Part shown: in pieces, positions 1-7,309 of the stretch
Numbering within the stretch: the stretch's first letter is position 1
Layout of the letters: each line of letters begins with the position of its first letter
Source: Domibacillus iocasae
Lineage (GTDB): Bacteria > Bacillota > Bacilli > Bacillales > Domibacillaceae
Direction: 5' to 3'
Assembly: GCF_001750285.1 (NCBI RefSeq)
Contig: NZ_MAMP01000022.1
Location: forward strand, 540,692 to 604,691
DNA: 64,000 bases
Made by a program: the position numbers and the translations under genes
Notes under the pieces: generated by a model
What the model was told of the DNA's origin: nothing
Seen by the model: only the letters and a program-made list of their open reading frames with translations
The model's database searches: none

Positions 1-532
1 GCTCGATATGGAAACAGAAATGGGGACGGTTGCCTTTGAAGGACAGCATAATAAAGTACTCAGCTACATTGAAATTGGTGAAAGTGAAGGTGCGAAAGTA
101 CTGCATGGAGGAAAACGACCAACAACAGACGAGCTTAAAAACGGATTTTTCGTAGAACCAACTATCTTCGGTGATGTCCAAAACGATATGCGAATTGCAC
201 AGGAAGAAATCTTTGGTCCTGTTGTTTGTTTGATTCGATTCAAAGATGAAGAAGATGCTCTTCGAATTGCCAACGATACGGAATTTGGCCTTGCTGCTGC
301 TGTCTGGACAAAAGACGTGCAGCGGGCACATCGGATGGCCGGCAAGTTAAACGCCGGTACCGTCTGGATTAACAACTATCGTAAAGTATCCTATGCTTCT
401 CCTTTTGGCGGCTATAAAGCAAGCGGAATTGGAAGAGAGAATGGAATGCAAGCCGTCCATGAGTATACACAAGTTAAAAGTATCTGGGTCGACACAGGAA
501 ATATTATTACAGATCCATTTAAAATCCTATAA
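1..532 (+). CDS. Aldehyde dehydrogenase, C-terminal part (gene cut by window edge)
   Basis: The open frame runs in from the window edge, so only about the last 177 residues are present. The C-terminal ALDH hallmarks are visible: EEIFGPVV (the catalytic-domain Glu region), NDTEFGLAAAVWT, AGTVWINNY and SPFGGYKASGIGRENG. The family oxidises aldehydes to carboxylates with NAD(P)+ in the cytoplasm. The active-site Cys and the Rossmann region lie outside the window. It is followed after 36 bp by a RutA-like flavin monooxygenase, so it probably oxidises an aldehyde made by ring cleavage or lies on the same route. The NNYRKVSYASPFGG stretch resembles betaine-aldehyde-type and lactone/semialdehyde-type ALDHs. 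The substrate cannot be told from this fragment. Confidence 0.93.
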   Translation, partial: LDMETEMGTVAFEGQHNKVLSYIEIGESEGAKVLHGGKRPTTDELKNGFFVEPTIFGDVQNDMRIAQEEIFGPVVCLIRFKDEEDALRIANDTEFGLAAAVWTKDVQRAHRMAGKLNAGTVWINNYRKVSYASPFGGYKASGIGRENGMQAVHEYTQVKSIWVDTGNIITDPFKIL

Positions 533-568
533 AAATTAACCATACAGGAAGGGCAGGGTGTTTTATAT

Positions 569-1756
569 ATGAGCAGATTTGATGTATTTAGAGAAGCAGG
601 AAATCCAATGTTTAATGATAATCAATTAAAACTGGGTATCTTTGGTCCAAACGTTAATAACTCGTGTGCCATGACACTAGCGGAAACAACCTTTAAACCT
701 GATTTTGAAACGAATAAAAACATTGCCCAAATGATGGAAAATGCAGGGTATGAATGTATTGTCCCAGTTGCGCGCTGGAGGGGATTTGGCGGTCCAAGTA
801 ACTTTAACGGACAATGCATGGAAACATTTACATGGGCAGCTTCCATGGCTGCTGTCACGAAAAAGATTTATTTGTTCACCACGTCACACATGCCGACGGT
901 TCATCCGATCGTTGCGTCAAAAATGATTTCGACGATCGATGATATTTCAAAAGGACGAATTGGCTTAAATACAGTAGTTGGCTGGTTTCCAAGAGAGATG
1001 GGTATGTTCGGTGGGAAGAAACTAGGTCATGATCAAGGGTATGAATTTGCGGCAGAGTGGATCGAAGTTGTACTAAAAATGTGGTCCGAACAATTTTTTG
1101 ACTATAAAGGAGAGTATTTTGAAATTAAAGATGGATGGCAGGAGCCCAAGCCAAGCCAGAGTCCGCGCCCCGTTCTCATTAATGCGGGTTCTTCCAAAGC
1201 AGGTATGAATTTTGCAGCGAAATATACAGACTTTCATTTCTCTTTCCTTGAGTCGATGAACCAGGCAAGAGAATGGACGACAAACATGAAAAAATTAGCT
1301 TGGGACTCGTATCACCGCGAGATTAATACGTTTACAACAAGTTTCGTTGTCTGCCGCCCGACCGAAAAAGAAGCATGGGATTACTATAACTATTATGTAC
1401 GGGAGAAAGGTGACGATGAAGTAACGGATATTATCTGCGAATTATTTAATATCGATACGGCTTCTCAGTCTCCTGAATTCAACAAAAAATTCCGCGAAAA
1501 TTTCATTGCAGGCTGGGGCGGGTGGGCAATTGTCGGTACGCCGGAACAGGTGGCTGAAAAATTAATTGCGATTGCCAAATCGGGCGTGTCGGGAACGCTT
1601 TTATCGTTCGTCGATTACATGAATGAAATGCCGTATTTTAATGAACATGTTATGCCGTTATTGGAACAGGCAGGTGTACGTCATCCAGTAAATCATAATA
1701 GTGAAAAGCAGGTCATTACGTTTCCGAAACAGCAAAAAGAAATATTAGTGCCTTAA
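569..1756 (+). CDS. RutA-like LLM-class flavin-dependent monooxygenase, copy 1
   Basis: A 395-residue bacterial-luciferase-like (LLM) TIM-barrel protein. Motifs RWRGFGG, ETFTWAASMAAVT, HPIVASKMISTIDDIS and GRIGLNTVVGW match the pyrimidine oxygenase RutA and related two-component heterocycle oxygenases. These use FMNH2 from a partner reductase and O2 to cleave C-N or amide bonds. The ATG has an upstream AGGG-type ribosome site. The gene sits in a cluster with two flavin reductases and a riboflavin kinase, which supports FMNH2 dependence. A second copy starts at 2421. By eye the two proteins are roughly 70-75% identical, so they may act on different substrates or form a heteromer. The exact substrate is unknown. 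Confidence 0.92.
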   Translation: MSRFDVFREAGNPMFNDNQLKLGIFGPNVNNSCAMTLAETTFKPDFETNKNIAQMMENAGYECIVPVARWRGFGGPSNFNGQCMETFTWAASMAAVTKKIYLFTTSHMPTVHPIVASKMISTIDDISKGRIGLNTVVGWFPREMGMFGGKKLGHDQGYEFAAEWIEVVLKMWSEQFFDYKGEYFEIKDGWQEPKPSQSPRPVLINAGSSKAGMNFAAKYTDFHFSFLESMNQAREWTTNMKKLAWDSYHREINTFTTSFVVCRPTEKEAWDYYNYYVREKGDDEVTDIICELFNIDTASQSPEFNKKFRENFIAGWGGWAIVGTPEQVAEKLIAIAKSGVSGTLLSFVDYMNEMPYFNEHVMPLLEQAGVRHPVNHNSEKQVITFPKQQKEILVP

Positions 1757-1782
1757 AAAACATCACATTGGAGGCGTTCGTT

Positions 1783-1914
1783 ATGTTGGAATGGTTTCTT
1801 TACGATTACTACAAGAGAGAGGAAGAAGAAGAGGAAGTCATTGACCTCATCAGTCGTTTAATTAAGGTGGATGAAGCCGTTTGCCAAAGTAATTGCCACG
1901 ATTCCAAAGCATAA
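1783..1914 (+). CDS. Small acidic protein with a C-terminal CxxxC motif, 43 aa
   Basis: A short frame with a very good ribosome site (TTGGAGG, 8-9 nt before ATG) sits in the gap between the first LLM oxygenase and its Spx-like partner. The peptide is rich in Glu in its middle (residues 13-19) and ends VCQSNCHDSKA, giving two cysteines spaced CxxxC. No family is recognised. The equivalent gap after the second oxygenase (3585-3621) has no such gene. The cysteines are interesting because the following thioredoxin-fold protein has lost its own. It could be a redox or metal-binding peptide, or simply a small unrelated protein. Confidence 0.5.
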   Translation: MLEWFLYDYYKREEEEEEVIDLISRLIKVDEAVCQSNCHDSKA

Positions 1915-1969
1915 CGAACGTCAAAACCATAGAGACGATGGCGAAGAATAGACTGGAGGGAATCATAAA

Positions 1970-2383
1970 ATGGATAAATGGGTGCTGTACGGGAAATCAG
2001 GCAATCCGTCATCAGATATTGCGAAAGCTTGGCTGAAAAATAATGGAATTCCAGTGGAAGAAAACAGTGTTTTTCAATTGACGAAAGAAGAAATTGAGCG
2101 GCTGGCAGCAATAGTGCCTGGCGGAGTAAGGAAGCTGGTGTATCCGGATACCTTTTCGTTCTCGCTAATTAATCCGCAGAAGAAAACCGAAAAAGTTCAT
2201 ATTGAAGCGATTCAAGAAGGAGAATTATCAGATGAAGAGGTCATCGAGCTACTGGCAACCTACCCGGCAATGGCTATGACACCAATTATTACTAATTATG
2301 ACACTATTTTAATCGGGTATGATTTGGATACGATGGTTTCGACATTCCGTTTTGTGAAAGTTAAAGACGTCACACTTTCTTGA
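1970..2383 (+). CDS. Spx/ArsC-like thioredoxin-fold protein lacking the active-site cysteines, copy 1
   Basis: A 137-residue protein whose start (WVLYGKSGNPSSDIAKAWL) aligns with Spx/ArsC openings of the type YTSPSCTSCRKAKAWL. Both redox cysteines are replaced, by Asn12 and Ser15. The later VPGGVRKLVYP segment matches the region around the conserved Arg of ArsC/Spx, and MTPIITNYDTILIGYD matches the RPIL-type turn before the last strand. The fold therefore looks retained and thiol chemistry lost. The gene has a strong GGAGGG ribosome site and lies between the two oxygenases. An almost identical copy follows the second oxygenase. A binding, chaperone or regulatory role for the oxygenase is an inference; no arsenate reductase activity is expected. 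Confidence 0.75.
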   Translation: MDKWVLYGKSGNPSSDIAKAWLKNNGIPVEENSVFQLTKEEIERLAAIVPGGVRKLVYPDTFSFSLINPQKKTEKVHIEAIQEGELSDEEVIELLATYPAMAMTPIITNYDTILIGYDLDTMVSTFRFVKVKDVTLS

Positions 2384-2420
2384 AAAAGAAGTATTTTAAA
2401 ACTAATTGGGCGGTGAAGGA

Positions 2421-3584
2421 ATGAGCAGATTTGATATATTTAGAGAATCAGGCAATCCAATGTTTAATGAAAATAAATTGAAGCTCGGAATCTTTGGGCC
2501 AAATGTAAACAATTCCTGTTCGATGACGTTAGCAGATACAACTTTTAAACCTGATTTTGAGACAAATGTAAAAATAGCTAAAATGATGGAAGATGCAGGA
2601 TACGAGTGTATTGTGCCTGTTGCGCGATGGAGGGGATTTGGCGGTTCCAGCAACTTCAATGGAAGATGCATGGAAACGTATACGTGGGCAGCGGCTATGG
2701 CAGCTGTAACAGAGAAAATCTATTTGTTCTGTACGTCCCATGTACCGACAATGCATCCAATCGTAGCATCTAAAATGCTTTCCACCATTGATGATATTTC
2801 AAAAGGAAGAATTGGCCTCAATACAGTTGTCGGCTGGTTTCCAAAAGAAATGGAAATGTTCAGCGGTAAAAAGATGGAACATGATAAAGGCTATCAATAC
2901 GCAACAGAATGGATGGAAGTCGTACTGCGCATGTGGTCTGAACAATTTTTTGATCACAAGGGTGAGTTTTTTGAAATTAAAGACGGCTGGCAGGAACCAA
3001 AACCATCACAGAGTCCACGCCCTGTATTGATTAGTGCGGGAACATCTACAAAAGGACGTGAATATTCGGCAAGATTTTCTGACTTTAACTTTGGCTATAT
3101 CGAATCAATGGAACACGCGACGGAATGGACCAATTTTATGAAAAAATTGGCCTGGGAAGAATACAAACGGGAAATAAACACATTCACAACCGGATTTGTG
3201 GTATGTCGCCCAACGGAAAAAGAGGCGAAAGAGTTTTATAACTATTACGTTCGAGAACAGGGCGATTGGGAAGTGGCCAATATTATTTGTGATATGTTTG
3301 GTATTGAATCTTCTTCCAATTCGGCTGAATTCTTAACAAAGGCAAGAGAAAATTTCATTGGCGGCTGGGGTGGCTGGAGCTTTGTCGGCACACCGGAACA
3401 GGTAGCGGATGAAATGATTAAACTATCGAAAACAGGTGTATCCGGTACGTTGGTCTCTTTTCTTGATTATATGGAAGAAATGCCTTACTTTAACGAAAAT
3501 GTTTTGCCTTTGCTTGAGCAGGCGGGTGTCAGAAATCCTATAAAAGAAGATTCAACGATTACAGAGCCAATTCTTAATGCCTAA
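2421..3584 (+). CDS. RutA-like LLM-class flavin-dependent monooxygenase, copy 2
   Basis: Second LLM oxygenase of the cluster, 387 residues from the ATG at 2421. That start has GGTGAAGGA just upstream and gives the same MSRFD N-terminus as copy 1; an in-frame TTG at 2406 is less likely. It keeps the RutA-type motifs RWRGFGG, DDISKGRIGLNTVVGW and GWGGWSFVGTPEQV. Substitutions relative to copy 1 fall throughout, including the loop after LISAGTSTKGREYSARFSD, so substrate specificity may differ. It is followed by its own Spx-like partner, making two oxygenase/Spx-like units in tandem. Reduced FMN would come from the reductases downstream. Confidence 0.92.
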   Translation: MSRFDIFRESGNPMFNENKLKLGIFGPNVNNSCSMTLADTTFKPDFETNVKIAKMMEDAGYECIVPVARWRGFGGSSNFNGRCMETYTWAAAMAAVTEKIYLFCTSHVPTMHPIVASKMLSTIDDISKGRIGLNTVVGWFPKEMEMFSGKKMEHDKGYQYATEWMEVVLRMWSEQFFDHKGEFFEIKDGWQEPKPSQSPRPVLISAGTSTKGREYSARFSDFNFGYIESMEHATEWTNFMKKLAWEEYKREINTFTTGFVVCRPTEKEAKEFYNYYVREQGDWEVANIICDMFGIESSSNSAEFLTKARENFIGGWGGWSFVGTPEQVADEMIKLSKTGVSGTLVSFLDYMEEMPYFNENVLPLLEQAGVRNPIKEDSTITEPILNA

Positions 3585-3621
3585 AAACGTCTTACGAAAA
3601 ATTAAATGGGGGTCTTGAAAA

Positions 3622-4035
3622 ATGGATCAGTGGGTGCTGTATGGAAAATCAGGCAATCCGTCATCAGATATTGCGAAAGCTTGGCTGAAAAACAATGGAA
3701 TTCCAGTGGAAGAAAACAGCGTTTTTCAATTAACGAAAGAAGAAATTGAGCGGCTGGCATCCATTGTGCCTGGCGGGGTAAGGAAGCTGGTGTATCCGGA
3801 TACCTTTTCATTTTCGCTAATCAATCCGCAGAAGAAAACTGAAAAAGTCCATATTGAAGCGATTCAAGAAAGAGAATTATCAGATGAAGAGATCATCGAG
3901 CTGCTTGCAACCTACCCGGCAATGGTTATGACACCAATTGTTACGGATTATGAGACTATTTTAATCGGGTATGATTTGGACACGATGGTGTCGACATTCC
4001 GTTTTGTGAAAGTTAAAGATGTCACAATAGCCTGA
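3622..4035 (+). CDS. Spx/ArsC-like thioredoxin-fold protein lacking the active-site cysteines, copy 2
   Basis: A 137-residue near-duplicate of the protein at 1970: I count 10 differences, about 93% identity. It again has SGNPSSD where Spx/ArsC proteins carry CxxC, so it is a second non-redox member of the fold. The ribosome site is GGGGGTC. The conservation between these two copies is much higher than between the neighbouring oxygenases, which argues that this protein is under tight constraint or has been homogenised by gene conversion. Function unknown. Confidence 0.75.
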   Translation: MDQWVLYGKSGNPSSDIAKAWLKNNGIPVEENSVFQLTKEEIERLASIVPGGVRKLVYPDTFSFSLINPQKKTEKVHIEAIQERELSDEEIIELLATYPAMVMTPIVTDYETILIGYDLDTMVSTFRFVKVKDVTIA

Positions 4036-4069
4036 CGTGGCGAATATGCATTAGGGAGCGTGGACGATT

Positions 4070-4630
4070 GTGAGATTACTTGGGATATGCGGAAGTTCAG
4101 CATCGAGCAGACGAACAAAAGCATTGATTGAAAGCGCTTTAAAAGGGGCGCAGTCAGGCAATCAAGAGGTAGAAATTGATATTGTCGATTTATCTGAACA
4201 CACGCTTAATTTTTGTGATGGGCGGCCCATTGAATCCTACACTCAAGAGACTCAAGACATATTAAATAAAATAGAGCGGGCAGATGCATATATATTTGGA
4301 TCCCCAATGTACAGAGGATCTATGACAGGAACCTTGAAAAATTTAATAGACCTTATCCCGAATGACTATTTGAAAGGGAAAGCTGCAGGGATGGCAGCAA
4401 CCGGCGGAAGTGACCATCATTACTTAGGGATGGATCTTGGTTTTCGATCGGCCATGGCATTCTTTCAAGTTCATACCATCCCCGGTGTTCTCTATCACTC
4501 AAAGTTTAATGTAGAAGATGGAAACATCGTGGAAGAAAAAGTTAGAAACCAGGCGGAATCTTTCGGAAGGGATTTGGTCCATTTGGCGAACATGACGGGT
4601 GGTCATGTGTTAGGGCCTTCTCTCTATTAA
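4070..4630 (+). CDS. NADPH-dependent FMN reductase (flavodoxin-like, SsuE type)
   Basis: A 186-residue flavodoxin-like protein with the N-terminal LLGICGSSASSRRTKALIES phosphate-binding loop and the GSPMYRGSMTGTLKNLIDL motif typical of NADPH-dependent FMN reductases (SsuE/MsuE/YdeQ-like). It starts at GTG with AGGGAG 11 nt upstream. The family reduces free FMN with NAD(P)H and passes FMNH2 to LLM oxygenases, which fits the genes directly upstream. A second, unrelated flavin reductase follows 25 bp later, so the cluster has two possible reductase partners. Confidence 0.88.
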   Translation: MRLLGICGSSASSRRTKALIESALKGAQSGNQEVEIDIVDLSEHTLNFCDGRPIESYTQETQDILNKIERADAYIFGSPMYRGSMTGTLKNLIDLIPNDYLKGKAAGMAATGGSDHHYLGMDLGFRSAMAFFQVHTIPGVLYHSKFNVEDGNIVEEKVRNQAESFGRDLVHLANMTGGHVLGPSLY

Positions 4631-4654
4631 TCATTTCTTTGGAGGTTTTAATAA

Positions 4655-5146
4655 ATGAATACTGAACAAGTAGCTGTATATAAGGAGATTATGGGCAGTT
4701 ATCCGACAGGCGTCACAATCATTACGACAATAGATCAGGAGGGTAACCCGTGTGGTCTGACTGTCAATTCTTTTACGTCTGTATCACTTGACCCTCTTCT
4801 GGTGCTCTGGTGTATTGACAATCGATCTACATCACTTGAAGCTTTTCAGAAGGCAGAAGGCTTTGCTGTTCATGTACTTTCAAACGAACAGCAAGAACAA
4901 TGCTGGGCCTTTGCAGGAAAAGATCCGGACCGCTTCTCAAAGGCTAATTGGCAACAGTCAAAAAATAACCTGCCCGTCATCGCTGATTCTTTGGGCATAC
5001 TGGAATGTAAAACGATTCAGCAAATTGATGCGGGGGACCATACTATTTTTCTTGGACAAGTGATTGATATTGAAAAATATGATAAAGAACCAATGTTGTA
5101 TTTCCGCCGCAATGTAGGTAAGATTCCGGCTAATTGGCCTGCATAA
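4655..5146 (+). CDS. Flavin reductase (RutF/HpaC/NtaB-like split-barrel)
   Basis: A 163-residue split-barrel flavin reductase. The motifs YPTGVTIITT, CGLTVNSFTSVSLDPLLVLWCIDNRS and the late DHTIFLGQV are those of short-chain FMN/FAD reductases such as RutF and HpaC. These supply reduced flavin to two-component monooxygenases. The ribosome site is TTGGAGG. In the Rut pathway the RutA oxygenase depends on such a reductase, so RutA-like plus RutF-like here is a coherent pair. A hairpin with a short T-rich tail follows and may attenuate transcription into the next gene. Confidence 0.9.
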   Translation: MNTEQVAVYKEIMGSYPTGVTIITTIDQEGNPCGLTVNSFTSVSLDPLLVLWCIDNRSTSLEAFQKAEGFAVHVLSNEQQEQCWAFAGKDPDRFSKANWQQSKNNLPVIADSLGILECKTIQQIDAGDHTIFLGQVIDIEKYDKEPMLYFRRNVGKIPANWPA

Positions 5147-5163
5147 AGATCTGCTATCTGTAA

Positions 5164-5197
5164 GAGCGAATAGTGACCCCTCGCTATTCGCTTTATT
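5164..5197 (+). terminator. Hairpin with weak T tail, possible attenuator inside the cluster
   Basis: AGCGAATAG and CTATTCGCT form a 9-bp stem around an 11-nt loop, followed by TTATTTAA. The tail is broken by an A, so it is probably a partial terminator or processing site between the flavin reductase and the riboflavin kinase. Confidence 0.55.
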
Positions 5198-5221
5198 TAA
5201 GATAATAGGAGGGAAACGGCG

Positions 5222-5638
5222 ATGACGTTTACAGGTTTAATCGTCCACGGGCAAAAATTGGGCAGAACAATTGATTTTCCAACTGCCAACTTGGACTTTA
5301 TAGATCCGCTGACGCCGATGCCAAAAGGGGTATATGCGGTTTCTGTCTATCATAAAGAAGATCAGTATATAGGGGTAATGAATGTGGGAAATTGTCCGAC
5401 AATAAAGGAATTACAATTGTCGCAAAATACAGATCTGTCTATTGAAGTTCATATCCTTGATTTTGTTAAAGATATATATGGAGAATACTTGAAAATTAAG
5501 CCGATTACTTATTTACGTGCTGAGAAGAAATTTAGCAATTTGGATGAGCTGAAGCAACAGATCTCAAGAGACGTTCAAATGACAAAGGATCTTTTTTCAA
5601 CGATGAGTGTTGAGGAACAGAAGCCCATCTCATTATAA
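5222..5638 (+). CDS. Stand-alone riboflavin kinase domain protein
   Basis: 138 residues covering only the riboflavin kinase half of RibF. GLIVHGQKLGRTIDFPTANL is the canonical kinase signature (GRxxGFPTAN), followed by GVYAVSV, YIGVMNVGNCPT and the late E-H-I-L-D-F strand. There is no FAD-synthetase domain. The reaction is riboflavin + ATP to FMN. Bacillaceae normally carry bifunctional RibF, so a separate kinase inside an oxygenase cluster suggests dedicated FMN supply or phosphorylation of a flavin that is itself being degraded. ATG with GGAGGG upstream. Confidence 0.88.
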   Translation: MTFTGLIVHGQKLGRTIDFPTANLDFIDPLTPMPKGVYAVSVYHKEDQYIGVMNVGNCPTIKELQLSQNTDLSIEVHILDFVKDIYGEYLKIKPITYLRAEKKFSNLDELKQQISRDVQMTKDLFSTMSVEEQKPISL

Positions 5639-5683
5639 GAGGGAAGTGAAAAGTACAGCGCGGATAGAAGGAGCGTGAAGAAA

Positions 5684-5977
5684 TTGAGTACGAAACCAGA
5701 TGTTATTCATTTACCAGATTTGCAATTCATTCAATACTGTCATGATCAATTTGGGATAAATCGTGGCGTTTATAATACGATTGATGCATGGTTCTTTCAA
5801 AAAGGAACAAAAAACATTTTAGACAGAAGAAGAAAAATTCATCATTTTTTAATGGATCTTCAGCAGAAGTCCGCACGTAAAAAAGGTGAGAAGATAAAAT
5901 TTGGTCACGGAAATTTAACGAAAATGCTGAATGATTATATCGGAAGTCTCGGCTCTCAGGAACATTTGATTTCTTAA
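5684..5977 (+). CDS. Uncharacterised small basic protein
   Basis: About 97 residues from a TTG at 5684, which stands 10 nt after AAGGAG. An in-frame GTG at 5675 lies too close to that ribosome site. The protein is basic in its middle (DRRRKIHHF, QQKSARKKGEKIKFG), with no signal peptide, membrane segment or recognised motif. Its position between the riboflavin kinase and the CoA-transferase and the shared direction make it part of the cluster. It may be a nucleic-acid-binding or small accessory protein; nothing firmer can be said. Confidence 0.6.
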   Translation: MSTKPDVIHLPDLQFIQYCHDQFGINRGVYNTIDAWFFQKGTKNILDRRRKIHHFLMDLQQKSARKKGEKIKFGHGNLTKMLNDYIGSLGSQEHLIS

Positions 5978-6004
5978 GATTTCCTATTTGTTGGAGGTGG
6001 CATC

Positions 6005-7240
6005 ATGAAAAGAAAAGCCCTAGAAGGATTAAAAGTATTAGAGATGGGTCAATTAATTGCGGGGCCATCCGCAGCAAGGCTTTTTGCGGAATTTGGAGCA
6101 GAAGTTATTAAGGTGGAAAATCCAAAAAATGGAGACCCAATACGAAACTGGCGGATCGTCGAAAATGGAACGAGTTTATGGTGGTATGTTCAAGCCCGGA
6201 ATAAAAAATCAATTACACTTGACTTACGCCAGCCGGAAGGGCAGGAAATGGTTCACCGTCTTGCGGAAGAGGTGGATATAATCATTGAAAACTTTCGGCC
6301 AGGAACTCTGGAAAAATGGGGCATCGGCTATGAACAGTTAAAGAAAATCAATCCACGTCTCATTATGGTAAGAATAAGCGGTTACGGACAGGATGGACCA
6401 TATCGGGATAAACCTGGATTTGGCTCGATTGGAGAAGCGATGGGGGGCCTTCGTTATTTAACCGGTTATCCAGATCGTCCACCGACAAGGGTCGGCATCA
6501 GTATCGGTGATTCTATTTCTTCTCTTTATGCAGTGATCGGCGCTCTTATGGCTGTGTACAATCGGGACATTGCAAAGTCTGGAGAAGGACAATGCGTGGA
6601 TGTGGCCTTATATGAATCTGTCTTTAGCTTTATGGAGAGCATGCTGCCGGAATATGACCATGCTGGCGTGATACGGGAACGAACGGGGAGTACGCTTCCT
6701 GGTATTACACCTTCGAACACATATATGTGTAAAGATGGAAAATTCGTCGTAATTGGCGCAAATGGTGATGGTATTTTTAAACGCCTAATGGTTACCATTG
6801 GCTTGCCGGAATTTGCGGATGATCCGCGTTTTGAAAGCAATAAAACAAGAACCGACTATGCAGAGCTATTAGATAAAAAAATAGAAAACTGGACAAAAAG
6901 TCTAAATTTATCGGAAGTGCTCAAAAAGCTCGATAAAGCAGGCGTTCCCGCCGGCTCCATTTATTCCATTGAGGACATTGTCAATGATGCTCATTACCAG
7001 GCAAGAGGCATGATTAAAGAAATCGAAGTTGAAGGAATCGGAAAATTGATGGTTCCAGGTGTTGTGCCAAAACTAAGTGAAACACCGGGTGAAATTGAAT
7101 GGGCGGGACCGGAACTAGGACAGCATGATGAAGAGATTTTTCTGCAAAAATTAAAGCTGACCGAGGAACAAATCGAACTGCTGAAAGAAAAAGGAATTAT
7201 TCGAAATAAAGACAGAGAAGAAAAGACAGTCAAGAATTAG
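6005..7240 (+). CDS. Class III (CaiB/BaiF/Frc) CoA-transferase
   Basis: A 411-residue CoA-transferase of family III. LEGLKVLEMGQLIAGPSAARLFAEFGAEVIKVE is represented at residues 7-38, IIENFRPG at 93-100, and the catalytic aspartate is seen as Asp169 in GISIGDSIS. The family moves CoA between acyl-CoA and carboxylic acids via an aspartyl-CoA anhydride. The next genes are a LeuCD-like hydratase and an HMG-CoA-lyase-like protein, so a dicarboxylic or hydroxy-acid substrate such as a methylmalate, citramalate or mesaconate is likely. Strong GGAGG ribosome site. Confidence 0.92.
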   Translation: MKRKALEGLKVLEMGQLIAGPSAARLFAEFGAEVIKVENPKNGDPIRNWRIVENGTSLWWYVQARNKKSITLDLRQPEGQEMVHRLAEEVDIIIENFRPGTLEKWGIGYEQLKKINPRLIMVRISGYGQDGPYRDKPGFGSIGEAMGGLRYLTGYPDRPPTRVGISIGDSISSLYAVIGALMAVYNRDIAKSGEGQCVDVALYESVFSFMESMLPEYDHAGVIRERTGSTLPGITPSNTYMCKDGKFVVIGANGDGIFKRLMVTIGLPEFADDPRFESNKTRTDYAELLDKKIENWTKSLNLSEVLKKLDKAGVPAGSIYSIEDIVNDAHYQARGMIKEIEVEGIGKLMVPGVVPKLSETPGEIEWAGPELGQHDEEIFLQKLKLTEEQIELLKEKGIIRNKDREEKTVKN

Positions 7241-7309
7241 ATAAGGAGCAAGCAATGAAACGTTAGCTCTATTTCCTTTACATTCATGAACAGAAGGGAC
7301 TGATTCAAA

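Noticed and set aside
64..375. Minus-strand open frame inside the aldehyde dehydrogenase gene
   Set aside because: Antisense to a clear gene, with no ribosome site and no protein-family signal.
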